Assembly: GCA_958446835.1 (NCBI GenBank)
Contig: CAUCXT010000038.1
Span: forward strand, 1 to 23,732
DNA: 23,732 nucleotides
Reading direction: 5' to 3'
From: an uncultured Eubacterium sp.
GTDB lineage: Bacteria > Bacillota > Clostridia > Lachnospirales > Lachnospiraceae
The translations under genes and the position numbers were made by a program. How positions within the stretch are numbered: position 1 is the stretch's first letter; every line of letters begins with the position of its first letter. A model generated the notes under the pieces. It did not search any database. It worked only from the letters and a program-made list of their open reading frames with translations, and was not told where the DNA came from. Positions 1-8,486 of the stretch are shown here, piece after piece.

Positions 1-635
1 AGCGCAGCCTTCGTGTTGTCGCCGTAGCCAAGTCCATCCGCGATACCTGCGGCAAGCGCTATTACATTCTTAAGTGAACCGCCAAGCTCAATGCCAAGCA
101 CATCGGAGCTTGTATATATGCGGAAATTCTCGTTCATAAAGAGATTCTGCAAAAAGCATGCCGTCTCCTCATCCTCGGCACCGATAACACATGTAGTCGG
201 TATAAAGCGGCTGACCTCCTCAGCATGTGTAGGTCCTGATAAGACAGCTACCTGTGCTGTCGGCAGTTCATCCTTTATGACCTGTGACAATGTATGGAGG
301 CTCTTCTCCTCGATTCCCTTTGCCACGTCCACAATAATCTGTCCGTCCTTGATATAAGGCGCAAGCTTAGCCGCTGTAGCGCGCGTATAAGGTGACGCGA
401 CAGCCATCACTATGACGTCCTTATCCGCAACAGCCTCGTCAAGCTTATCCGTAAGCCCTATTGTCTGTGGGATGATAACTCCCGGAAGACATCTTTTATT
501 CTCATGTTCTTCCTTGAGAAGTCTTATCTCCTCAGGAAGTGCTGACCATACAGTCACTTCGTGTCCATTCTTTTCAAGTACAAGTGCAAGTGCAAGGCCC
601 CAGCTCCCGGCACCGGCTATACATACCTTTGACAT
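1..635 (-). CDS. gpsA: Glycerol-3-phosphate dehydrogenase [NAD(P)+], C-terminus cut by window edge
   Basis: This gene makes sn-glycerol-3-phosphate from dihydroxyacetone phosphate in the cytoplasm, the backbone for phospholipid synthesis. The visible 211 codons start with a Rossmann dinucleotide motif (IAGAGSWGLALA, residues 5-16). They continue with the substrate-site motif GPTHAEEV and end in the helical-domain signature with LGGSLKNVIALAAG and GLGYGDNTKAA, all typical of GpsA. About 120 C-terminal residues lie outside the window. The ATG at 633-635 is preceded by a GGAGG about 9 nt upstream. It is the last visible gene of the der-plsY-gpsA unit and starts 33 nt after plsY. Its product is the acyl acceptor used by the PlsY next door, so the pair supplies lysophosphatidic acid. 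The identification is firm; the only limit is truncation. Confidence 0.95.
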   Translation of the reverse strand, partial: MSKVCIAGAGSWGLALALVLEKNGHEVTVWSALPEEIRLLKEEHENKRCLPGVIIPQTIGLTDKLDEAVADKDVIVMAVASPYTRATAAKLAPYIKDGQIIVDVAKGIEEKSLHTLSQVIKDELPTAQVAVLSGPTHAEEVSRFIPTTCVIGAEDEETACFLQNLFMNENFRIYTSSDVLGIELGGSLKNVIALAAGIADGLGYGDNTKAA

Positions 636-668
636 ATTGCCAAACCTCCGTATTCATAAGCTTAATTG

Positions 669-1334
669 CTATTTATTCTCCTTATTTCCGCCCCACAGCT
701 TGCGCTCGTTGCCGTGCACAAGTCTCACGATATTAGCCCTGTGTCTCCAGAATGCCAGCACTGTAAGAATTGCCACAATGACTATCGCTTCAACAAGCTC
801 TGCCGGGTATAATCCCGGTATCATTCCGTTAACCGCAAAGATAATGAACTCAACAAGGAATCCTGTCATCATCACAAGTGAACCCAAAGATACATATCTT
901 GAGATAATGGTTACAATCATAAATGTACAAAAACCAAGAAGAATAAGCGGCCAGTAGCCAAGGGCAACTATAACACCGGATGAAGCCGCAATACCCTTGC
1001 CACCCTTAAATCCAAGATAGAACGGAAAATTATGTCCCAATATGACTCCGAACCCACTGTATAAAACAAGAACCATAATGATATCGGCATGGCTCTGACC
1101 GAATATCAGCCTGACAACCGTAGCCGCCAGAACAGCCTTTACCATATCCCCGATATAGGTTATTATTCCGGCTTTCTTTCCAAGAACGCGAAGTGCATTG
1201 GTTGTGCCTGCATTGCCGCTTCCTTCCTTACGGATGTCAATTCCATGCATCTTACCATAAATATATCCTGTCTGAAAAAGTCCGAATGCATACCCAATAA
1301 CCAGACATATAAGACGTTGTACTATAGTTTCCAT
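669..1334 (-). CDS. plsY: Acyl-phosphate:glycerol-3-phosphate acyltransferase PlsY
   Basis: PlsY is an integral membrane enzyme that transfers an acyl chain from acyl-phosphate to glycerol-3-phosphate, the first committed step of phospholipid synthesis in most Gram-positive bacteria. The 221-residue protein shows the family's conserved loops: KEGSGNAGTTNALRVLG near residues 36-52 and LGHNFPFYLGFKGGKGIA near residues 99-116. Several hydrophobic membrane segments lie between and after them. It is slightly longer than the usual 190-210 residues because of a C-terminal tail rich in charged residues. The start ATG at 1334 has only a weak AGGA site about 6-7 nt upstream, and der ends 12 nt before it, so translation is probably coupled to der. 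gpsA, which makes its substrate, follows directly. Confidence 0.96.
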   Translation of the reverse strand: METIVQRLICLVIGYAFGLFQTGYIYGKMHGIDIRKEGSGNAGTTNALRVLGKKAGIITYIGDMVKAVLAATVVRLIFGQSHADIIMVLVLYSGFGVILGHNFPFYLGFKGGKGIAASSGVIVALGYWPLILLGFCTFMIVTIISRYVSLGSLVMMTGFLVEFIIFAVNGMIPGLYPAELVEAIVIVAILTVLAFWRHRANIVRLVHGNERKLWGGNKENK

Positions 1335-1346
1335 GATATATCCTGT

Positions 1347-2672
1347 TTACTCCTTCTCATTTCTCTCACGTATTATAAATTTGAGTGCTGTACCTCTAAA
1401 GCCGAATGCCTCCCTTATCTTGTTCTCGATATATCTTGTATATGAGAAATGCATAAGCTCCTTGTCATTTACGAAAATTACGAACGTAGGTGGAGCAACG
1501 GCAACCTGTGTCATATAGAATATCTTAAGTCGGCGTCCCTTATCTGAAGGCGGCTGCTGCATAGCCACTGCCTCAGAGAGAATCTCATTGAGCACACCTG
1601 TCTGTATTCTGAGATTCTGGTTCTCGATAACCATGTCAATCATATCATAGAGCTTGTTGAGTCTCTGCCCGGTCTCTGCGGACACGAACATAATCTCAGC
1701 ATAAGGGATGAATGAGAGTATCTCCTTAATCTTGTTGTTATGCTCATACATGGTCTTGTCATTCTTCTCAATGGCATCCCACTTATTCACAACAACGATT
1801 ATTCCCTTGCCTCTCTCATGCGCAATACCGGCAATCTTCGCATCCTGCTCTGTGACGCCCTCTGTCGCATCTATGACAACAAGCACTACATCTGCACGCT
1901 CAACAGCGCTTACTGTACGGATGATGCTGTAACGCTCAAGATCCTCCTTAATCTTACTCTTTCTTCTAAGACCTGCTGTGTCGATGAACACATATTCCCT
2001 GCCCTGATACTTGACCTCTGTGTCGATAGCATCTCTTGTAGTTCCCGCAATATTCGATACGATGACACGATTGGCACCTGTGAGCTTGTTGATTATTGAG
2101 GACTTACCTACATTAGGCTTACCTACTATGGCAACCCTAGGGCGCTCATCCTCTGTGTCGCTTAACATCTCCTCTGTAAAATGTCCTGTGACGGCATCAA
2201 GCATCTCACCGAAGCCAAGTCTGTTTACAGATGATATCGGCATAGGGTCACCGATACCAAGATTGTAGAACTCATATACATCCGGCATCATCTTGTTGAA
2301 ATCGTCAACCTTGTTGACAACCAATACTACCGGCTTTCCCGAACGTCTGAGCATATCGGCAACCTTAGAATCAGAATCGACAAGTCCCTGCTTGACATCC
2401 ACAAGGAAAATTATGACATCCGCCGTATCAATGGCTATCTGGGCCTGCTCTCTCATCTGCGAAAGAATGATGTCCTTACTGTCCGGCTCAATACCGCCTG
2501 TGTCAATCATGGTAAAATTGTATCGGAGCCACTCGACATCTGCGTATATTCTGTCTCTTGTGACACCCGGTGTGTCCTTAACTATAGAAATCTGCTGTCC
2601 CGCAAGCGCGTTGAACAGCGTAGACTTTCCAACATTAGGTCTGCCTACTATGGCAACAATTGGTTTACTCAT
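1347..2672 (-). CDS. der: Ribosome biogenesis GTPase Der (EngA), double GTPase
   Basis: Der is an essential GTPase with two tandem G domains that helps mature the 50S ribosomal subunit. The first G domain carries GRPNVGKST (residues 10-18), DTGGIE and NKVD. The second carries GKPNVGKSS (near residue 185), DTAGLRRK and NKWD. A C-terminal KH-like domain of about 90 residues follows. At 441 residues the length fits Gram-positive Der. The ATG at 2672 has a GAGGTG ribosome binding site 8 nt upstream. It is the first gene of a der-plsY-gpsA unit whose promoter faces away from prs. Linkage of der with plsY and gpsA is common in Clostridia and Bacilli. Confidence 0.97.
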   Translation of the reverse strand: MSKPIVAIVGRPNVGKSTLFNALAGQQISIVKDTPGVTRDRIYADVEWLRYNFTMIDTGGIEPDSKDIILSQMREQAQIAIDTADVIIFLVDVKQGLVDSDSKVADMLRRSGKPVVLVVNKVDDFNKMMPDVYEFYNLGIGDPMPISSVNRLGFGEMLDAVTGHFTEEMLSDTEDERPRVAIVGKPNVGKSSIINKLTGANRVIVSNIAGTTRDAIDTEVKYQGREYVFIDTAGLRRKSKIKEDLERYSIIRTVSAVERADVVLVVIDATEGVTEQDAKIAGIAHERGKGIIVVVNKWDAIEKNDKTMYEHNNKIKEILSFIPYAEIMFVSAETGQRLNKLYDMIDMVIENQNLRIQTGVLNEILSEAVAMQQPPSDKGRRLKIFYMTQVAVAPPTFVIFVNDKELMHFSYTRYIENKIREAFGFRGTALKFIIRERNEKE

Positions 2673-2743
2673 TATTTCTTCACCTCTTTATATGATAAAA
2701 AATTTAGTGGGATTTTGCTTTCTTAAAAAAATACAACATTTAT

Positions 2744-2772
2744 ATGATAACAAGTAATTTTGAGTTTGTAAA
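2744..2772 (-). promoter_or_regulatory. Candidate sigma-A promoter of der-plsY-gpsA
   Basis: On the minus strand, TTTACA (2767-2772) and TATCAT (2744-2749) are separated by exactly 17 bp, each differing from consensus at one base. The predicted start is about 65 nt upstream of the der ATG. The -35 lies 9 bp from the -35 of the opposing prs promoter. Confidence 0.6.
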
Positions 2773-2781
2773 GGTTTTCTC

Positions 2782-2810
2782 TTGACTATGAAGAAATATA
2801 AACTTATTAT
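2782..2810 (+). promoter_or_regulatory. Candidate sigma-A promoter of prs
   Basis: TTGACT (2782-2787), a 17-bp spacer and TATTAT (2805-2810) form a near-consensus promoter with a leader of roughly 88 nt before the prs ATG. A second possible -10 (TATAAT, 2870-2875) lies closer to the gene but has no good -35. The two-sided arrangement fills the 232-bp gap between der and prs; apart from these promoters I see no gene there. Confidence 0.6.
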
Positions 2811-2904
2811 GTTAATGTTCAGAGTCAATCACAATTTCAGAAAACAGGCTTTGGATAGTACCACTACTATATAATTCAACCGTAAAGAAAGGCAGATATT
2901 ACTT

Positions 2905-4104
2905 ATGAGCAGTGAAAAAGAACTTACAACCCTTCCTGTAGCTCCACTTAAGCTTATCGTTATGCAAAGCTGCGCCGAACTTGGAAAAAAAGTTGACGAT
3001 TACATCGTGCAGTTCCGTACTGAGGCTCACAATGAGCACAAGGAAGGCATAGAATTCAAAGGATATCTTGAGGATTCTTATATAATCGACAGCGTTTGCC
3101 CAAGATTCGGTACAGGTGAAGCCAAGGGACAGATACTCGGCTCTGTGCGTGGAACCGACCTCTATATTCTCACGGATGTATGTAATCACAGTATCACTTA
3201 TGATGTGTTCGGCCATACCAACTATATGTCCCCGGACAACCATTTTCAGGATTTGAAGAGAATCATCGCGGCAGCAGGTTCACACTGCAAGAGAATCACC
3301 GTAATAATGCCATTTTTATATGAGAGCAGACAGCACAAGCGCTCCAAGCTCGAATCCCTCGACGCTGCACTTGCACTGCAGGAACTCACCAAGATGGGTG
3401 TGAGCAACATCATCACCTTTGATGCACATGACCCAAGAGTCAACAACTCAATCCCACTCCGCGGCTTTGACAACTTCCAGCCGCCATATCAGTTCATCAA
3501 GGCTATTACAAAGAAGTTCAAGGATATCACCATAGACAAAGAACATTTAATGATAATCTCCCCTGATGAAGGAGCCATGAGCCGTGCGGTGTACTTTTCA
3601 AGCGTGCTCGGCGTGGAGCTTGGCATGTTCTACAAGAGACGCGACTATGCACACGTAGTAAACGGAAAGAATCCTATTGTTGCACATGAATTCTTAGGCG
3701 CTGATGTAACCGGCAAGGATGTCTTAGTCATTGATGACATGATTTCCTCCGGTGAGAGCATTCTCGACACCGCAGCCAGCTTAAAGCAGCGCGGCTGCCG
3801 CAGAGTATTCGTCTGCACTACATTCGGTCTTTTTACAGACGGAATGGCCAAGTTCGATGAATACTACAATAAGGGATATATCTCAGGAGTTGTCACAACT
3901 AACCTCACCTATATAAGCGACAACATCAAGGCTAAGCCTTACTTTATCGAAGCCGACATGAGCAAGTTCCTCGCCAAGATTATAGATGCCCTCAATCACG
4001 ATAAGTCTATCGGTGGCCTGATGGATCCAACTGAGAGAATACATGAGCTCATCGACAAGTATAATCAGGAATGTAAGCTTGAGTATGAGAACGAATGTAA
4101 ATAG
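2905..4104 (+). CDS. prs: Ribose-phosphate pyrophosphokinase (PRPP synthetase), long divergent form
   Basis: The enzyme would make PRPP from ribose-5-phosphate and ATP for nucleotide, histidine and NAD synthesis. Visible landmarks are RGTDLYIL (82-89), a flexible-loop segment YESRQHKRSK (139-148) in place of the usual YARQDRK, TFDAHDP (171-177), YKRRD (243-247), and the PRPP-binding loop VLVIDDMISSGES (273-285). At 399 residues it is about 80 longer than the classic 310-320 residue enzyme, with extra N-terminal sequence and a C-terminal helical tail from about residue 355. The start ATG at 2905 follows AAAGG at a somewhat long 12-nt spacing. It is the only plus-strand gene and is monocistronic between its own promoter and terminator. 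The family is clear. Catalytic equivalence to classic Prs is likely but not proven, because several motifs are changed. Confidence 0.9.
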   Translation: MSSEKELTTLPVAPLKLIVMQSCAELGKKVDDYIVQFRTEAHNEHKEGIEFKGYLEDSYIIDSVCPRFGTGEAKGQILGSVRGTDLYILTDVCNHSITYDVFGHTNYMSPDNHFQDLKRIIAAAGSHCKRITVIMPFLYESRQHKRSKLESLDAALALQELTKMGVSNIITFDAHDPRVNNSIPLRGFDNFQPPYQFIKAITKKFKDITIDKEHLMIISPDEGAMSRAVYFSSVLGVELGMFYKRRDYAHVVNGKNPIVAHEFLGADVTGKDVLVIDDMISSGESILDTAASLKQRGCRRVFVCTTFGLFTDGMAKFDEYYNKGYISGVVTTNLTYISDNIKAKPYFIEADMSKFLAKIIDALNHDKSIGGLMDPTERIHELIDKYNQECKLEYENECK

Positions 4105-4113
4105 ATATGACGC

Positions 4114-4147
4114 AAAAAAGAGTTTCCACGCGGGAAACTCTTTTTTT
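4114..4147. terminator. Bidirectional intrinsic terminator between prs and pgeF
   Basis: A 14-bp perfect stem (arms 4114-4127 and 4133-4146, loop ACGCG) starts with an A-run and ends with a T-run. It can therefore terminate prs on the plus strand and the exporter-surface protein-pgeF unit on the minus strand. The rest of the 119-bp gap (4148-4223) holds only a short 6-bp-arm inverted repeat at 4181-4196. Confidence 0.9.
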
Positions 4148-4223
4148 CATACATAATACATATATTGAGTTATATTGCCAATTCGATTATTCGAATCAGA
4201 CTGCCTCAAGTACCTCACTTTAA

Positions 4224-5114
4224 TTACAAGGCCTCTGCAATCATCATATAAGCGCACAGCCCGCCGCGTTTTCCCTTGGAGGCGCGGTGTGAAAAGAGCA
4301 GCTTCGGGTTGCAGCAGGTGCATATATCCGTCACGGATATATTTTCCTCAGGTATTCCGGCATGCAGCATATTGATTCTGTTGGCGGCATGGAGATTAAG
4401 ATAATATTTCTTCCCCTCTTCCGTCTCTTTTTTCAACTTAAGCACCTTATCCGCCTCTGTGCTGTATGCATTAAAGAAATTCTCCGCGACATCCTCACCG
4501 ACCTCATAGCATGACGCACATATAGACGGTCCGATAAATGCGATTATATCCTCCGGTCTGCTTCCGAACTCGCTCCTAAGCTTATCAACCGTAGCCTGTG
4601 CCATATTATTTACCGTACCGCGCCACCCGGAATGTGAGAGCCCTATCACATGCAGCCTTCTGTCCGCAAAGTACAGAGGCACACAGTCCGCATACGCCGT
4701 CACAAGCATAAGCCCCGGAACATCCGTCACAAATCCATCAATATCGTGAAAGCTTCTTTCCCTTGTGATTCCCATACCGGCGTGCTCCTCCGTAACACGC
4801 AGCACATTCGTTGTGTGCGTCTGGTGGGAATACACAAGTCTGTACGGCTCCACACCCAATGCAGCCGCCATAATCCCATGATTCTTTCTCACAAGCCTCT
4901 CATCATCGCCCTGTGAGAAGCTCAAGTTCAGGCTGCTGTATATCCCATCGCTCACCCCACCTAATCTGGTGGAAAAGCCATGCGAAAGCCAGCTCTCATT
5001 CTTGTACGCGGCACAGCGGATAACCGGGACAATGCGCGTGGCATTTCCATCCATCACATGCACCTCATCCATATATGTTGTCTTACTGTCATTGATAAAT
5101 CGGATATCCTTCAT
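4224..5114 (-). CDS. pgeF: Peptidoglycan editing factor PgeF / multicopper polyphenol oxidase (YlmD/LACC1) family
   Basis: Members of this family (PF02578; YlmD, YfiH, LACC1) act on purine nucleosides in vitro. E. coli YfiH/PgeF has been linked to correct peptidoglycan stem-peptide composition. The 296-residue protein has the expected His-Cys-His active-site set: SHQTH (H100 likely), YADCVPLYFAD (C144) and SHSGWRGT (H161). Later come GPSICASCYEVG (195-206) and the C-terminal CTCCNPKLLFSHRASKG with extra cysteines. The ATG at 5114 follows the TAG stop of the upstream surface-protein gene without a gap, and its ribosome binding site (GAGGAG) lies inside that gene, so the two are translationally coupled. 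This placement behind a surface-protein operon is unlike its usual place near cell-division genes. Family assignment is firm; the physiological role is inferred. Confidence 0.9.
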   Translation of the reverse strand: MKDIRFINDSKTTYMDEVHVMDGNATRIVPVIRCAAYKNESWLSHGFSTRLGGVSDGIYSSLNLSFSQGDDERLVRKNHGIMAAALGVEPYRLVYSHQTHTTNVLRVTEEHAGMGITRERSFHDIDGFVTDVPGLMLVTAYADCVPLYFADRRLHVIGLSHSGWRGTVNNMAQATVDKLRSEFGSRPEDIIAFIGPSICASCYEVGEDVAENFFNAYSTEADKVLKLKKETEEGKKYYLNLHAANRINMLHAGIPEENISVTDICTCCNPKLLFSHRASKGKRGGLCAYMMIAEAL

Positions 5115-8100
5115 CTATTTCTCCTCATCAGATAGCTTAGCTTTATTTTTTCTTCTCTTTATGCCCGACCTGATAACCTTAATTATGATGAAAATAACAA
5201 GCACACCGGCAACGCATCCGCCGATTATTACATATACCATAGGGTTGGTGCTTTCATTTACCAGACAAAACTGTCCGCTTGTACCATGCATGGATGTCTG
5301 TACATAGCTGCCCTTTACTCTATATTCAACCTCAACCCATCCATTTCCATCATACTTATACAGCTTTACCTTATCGTATGGGTTTAATACACGCACATCA
5401 ATGTCATCTGCGGTATCCTCAGAGATATTCTCCAACGTAAGCTCATATACTATGTTTTCCCTCATGTGAGCTTCCTTCGGTAACTCCATCCTGCTTATCT
5501 GTGCATTAAGCCTTGTATCCTCCGTGAAATTGTCCGATACAATGGCATAAGCTTTTCCGCTCTCATCCGTCTGCGCACTCGACACCGATGTGACATTGTT
5601 TCTGTACTCTCCGGCAACCACAATATTTCCAGTCATCGTTTCCCCGGACAAATCCGACCACACCACATAGCAGCCTTCCTTTTTAGGAACTGTAGGAAAC
5701 TCTATTTCCGACAGAGACTGACCATATTCAAACGTCTGTATTCCGACATAAATATCATCCACCCTGAATGTCACCTTAAGCTGTCTGAATCCAGCCGGCA
5801 GACCCTTTACTTCAAGAAGGTCTTCATACGATATCGGCTGTGCAACACCTGTATAACTGATACCGTCTATTCCATGCACGCCATTATCCACATAGAAATT
5901 TCCGGTAACTTTATCATCATTTTCGACCTCCTCATCCTCATAGGCAGTTGTCTGTCCGGCTATAGCACCTGCCCTTCCAGACTCAGTGTGCAGATTAACC
6001 ATTGAATAGCAGCCTCTTATCACATTTCCATAGCCTGCGATACCGCCAACATACTTGTTCGCTTCCACAGAACACAGAGCGTAGGAATCGGTAATCATGG
6101 ACAGTGACTGACCGCATATTCCACCCGCATAAGCGCCATCACTGCTCTTTACGCTTCCAAAAGACCTTGAATTTCTGATAATTCCAAGCTTCATGTAACC
6201 TGCAATTCCACCTGCGCCGTCCTTCTTCGATGTTATATATCCATTGTTCTGGCAGTTATTTATCACGCATTTTGCCAGATAGCGGCTTCCAAGAGATATA
6301 TCCGTCTTACCAGCTGCATTATCTTCAAGGTCATCACTGTCAATAGCCATAGAGCCTGCAATACCGCCGACATTGATATCCGCCGATACATCCCCTACGT
6401 TGTTGCAGCCGTCCACCCTTCCGGTAGTCTGTTCATCTATTTCCTCGTCCGACACATCATTGTAGAGTGGTTCTGCATCAAGGTTCATGTACGCCTCAAT
6501 TTTATCAAGCATTAAGTCCAGAATCTCATTAACCTTGTCATTGATGTCCTGAAAATCCCTGTTTACAACATCCGACTGCGATGACATATCATCATTGAGC
6601 TTTGAAAGTCCCGATGAAATACTCTTAATCTCAGCGTAGAGTTCATTTCTGTGTGTGTCAAAATCCGCAGACAGTCTTGTGAAACGTATATCCGACTGTG
6701 CGTTAAGATAAGTAAAAATCGACTTGATACCGTTGATGGCATTGTTGGTGTAGTTTACCGCATTCTGTATTTCATTCGCCGCATTTTCAATATCATTCCG
6801 CACAGTTTCACCTATGTTTGTGAAATACGGCTTTAAGATATCATTTATCTTATTAATGCCATCAAGTACATCCGCTGCCGCCTGCGACATATCATTGGAT
6901 TTTTTCATTATGTCGACCACAGCCTCAACTATAGCCTTCAAATCATCCTGTGTAAGTTCATCGAAGCTCTTATAATTTCCATTCTCGTCCTTTAAAATAT
7001 TGTCTATTTCCTGCCATGAACTGTTCTTGACAGCGTCATTGAACCTGTTTATAGCATCCTCAATCTGCTTGACGGCAGCATCATACGCCGCCTTATCGCC
7101 TGAGTTAGCTTCCAAGCGGTTCTTGATATCCACATCACTGTTCAGTCTTTTTATCCATTCAGCCATGCTGTTCATACTGCTCATCGAATGACTAAGTGAA
7201 TCTAATACAGCCGGCAGCGAATCCGACACATACTCCATTCTCTCAACTATCAGATTCATCTGATCCATATTACTGTTGGCAAAGGAAGATACCTCATCCG
7301 CCATAATATGGCCTGTATCAACAGCCTTGTCTGCATGTTGGATTAAATCCGCAAAATCATCATGAAAAACATTCTTGCTCGCAGTAAGGTCATCAAATGT
7401 CCTGTCGAGTATATCATGCAGATCATCGACAGAATTTCTTATTGTCTCAGCGGCAACAACCTCTATGTAAGGCTCCATCTGTCCGACAATGCCGCCTATA
7501 TCCTTTCGTCCGAACACCTTTCCTTCATTGACACATGACAGGATAATTCCCGATTGTCTTCCTGCTATTCCTCCGATATTGTAGCCTACATGCTCGTATC
7601 CAACCTGCCCCTTATTATTGCAGGAGGCGATTATTCCATCAGAGAATCCTGAAATTCCTCCGGTATCAATTCCGCTTCTGATGGAGCTGCTCTCATTGTT
7701 GGTAATATTTCCGATAATATCAGAACTGTTTTCGTCCTCGGATTCAACCCATTCACTGTCATCATTTATACCGGCATTATTAGTACAGTTATTTATTATT
7801 CCATGATTGATTCCTGTTATTCCACCTGTATAATATGAGCCTGTTATACGTCCCTTGACCTCACATTTTTTGATAACTCCCGTACTCTTGTTGAATGCGG
7901 CAATGCCTCCGATTGTCTTTTTTCCGTTAACGGTTCCCTCGAAGGAGCAGTTCTTTATCGTGCCGTAATTGCTTCCTACGATTCCTCCTACACATTCCTG
8001 TTCATCCAATGCAGAAATATTACCTTTGACATTCAGGCTGTCAATGACGCCATTCTCCTCAACATAGCGGAATATCGCGGTGACATAGCTCTCACCTGTA

Positions 8101-8486
8101 AAATCAATACCTGATATGGTATGACCATTTCCATCAAATTCTCCGGCAAAAACAGGAACCATGACAAGCTCTTTCCCTGTAAAGTCAAGGTTATTTCTGA
8201 GTACAATCTTCTTGTTCACCGACCATGAATCTATGTAGCAGTTAGCTGCAAACTCAAGGAAATCATCGACCGTCGATATGTATATCGTCTCTATCTCAGC
8301 CTGTGCACCGCTCTCCTCAATATCTGTATTCTCCTGAACTGCGGTGCTCTCCTCCTGCACATCATCCGCATACACCGGATAAATATACGGCTGATAAACA
8401 TTTACAGAAATGAGTGCGGCGGTAAAAGCACATAAACCGAATTTTTTCAAACCATTATAATATCTATTTGTTTTCTTCGTTTTCAT
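5115..8486 (-). CDS. Membrane-anchored GLUG-repeat surface protein with inserted coiled-coil domain
   Basis: The 1123-residue protein begins with a signal peptide (cleavage likely after PVYA, residue 40), then a beta-rich region with FDGNGHTISGI (117-127). About six GLUG-like units follow, such as GGIVGSNYGTIKNCSFEG (167-184). Residues about 341-688 are a low-glycine, helix-favouring coiled-coil region. About five more GLUG units follow to about residue 800-860, then a beta-rich region and a C-terminal membrane helix (about 1083-1104) with the basic tail RSGIKRRKNK. It has no LPXTG signal, so it should be held in the membrane and exposed outside. I place the start at 8486 because GGAGG sits 6 nt before this ATG; an ATG 27 nt upstream has no good site. 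It overlaps the MMPL gene by 23 bp. Function is unknown; adhesion or partnership with the exporter are possibilities. Confidence 0.85.
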   Translation of the reverse strand: MKTKKTNRYYNGLKKFGLCAFTAALISVNVYQPYIYPVYADDVQEESTAVQENTDIEESGAQAEIETIYISTVDDFLEFAANCYIDSWSVNKKIVLRNNLDFTGKELVMVPVFAGEFDGNGHTISGIDFTGESYVTAIFRYVEENGVIDSLNVKGNISALDEQECVGGIVGSNYGTIKNCSFEGTVNGKKTIGGIAAFNKSTGVIKKCEVKGRITGSYYTGGITGINHGIINNCTNNAGINDDSEWVESEDENSSDIIGNITNNESSSIRSGIDTGGISGFSDGIIASCNNKGQVGYEHVGYNIGGIAGRQSGIILSCVNEGKVFGRKDIGGIVGQMEPYIEVVAAETIRNSVDDLHDILDRTFDDLTASKNVFHDDFADLIQHADKAVDTGHIMADEVSSFANSNMDQMNLIVERMEYVSDSLPAVLDSLSHSMSSMNSMAEWIKRLNSDVDIKNRLEANSGDKAAYDAAVKQIEDAINRFNDAVKNSSWQEIDNILKDENGNYKSFDELTQDDLKAIVEAVVDIMKKSNDMSQAAADVLDGINKINDILKPYFTNIGETVRNDIENAANEIQNAVNYTNNAINGIKSIFTYLNAQSDIRFTRLSADFDTHRNELYAEIKSISSGLSKLNDDMSSQSDVVNRDFQDINDKVNEILDLMLDKIEAYMNLDAEPLYNDVSDEEIDEQTTGRVDGCNNVGDVSADINVGGIAGSMAIDSDDLEDNAAGKTDISLGSRYLAKCVINNCQNNGYITSKKDGAGGIAGYMKLGIIRNSRSFGSVKSSDGAYAGGICGQSLSMITDSYALCSVEANKYVGGIAGYGNVIRGCYSMVNLHTESGRAGAIAGQTTAYEDEEVENDDKVTGNFYVDNGVHGIDGISYTGVAQPISYEDLLEVKGLPAGFRQLKVTFRVDDIYVGIQTFEYGQSLSEIEFPTVPKKEGCYVVWSDLSGETMTGNIVVAGEYRNNVTSVSSAQTDESGKAYAIVSDNFTEDTRLNAQISRMELPKEAHMRENIVYELTLENISEDTADDIDVRVLNPYDKVKLYKYDGNGWVEVEYRVKGSYVQTSMHGTSGQFCLVNESTNPMVYVIIGGCVAGVLVIFIIIKVIRSGIKRRKNKAKLSDEEK

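Noticed and set aside
412..957. A 181-codon plus-strand open frame opposite gpsA and plsY
   Set aside because: Its product is Ser/Thr-rich with no recognisable domain or good ribosome binding site, and it lies fully antisense to two well-identified genes.
4181..4196. Inverted repeat ATTCGA-TTAT-TCGAAT between prs and pgeF
   Set aside because: Arms are only 6 bp, it lies downstream of both convergent genes, and it has no T-run; no role can be supported.
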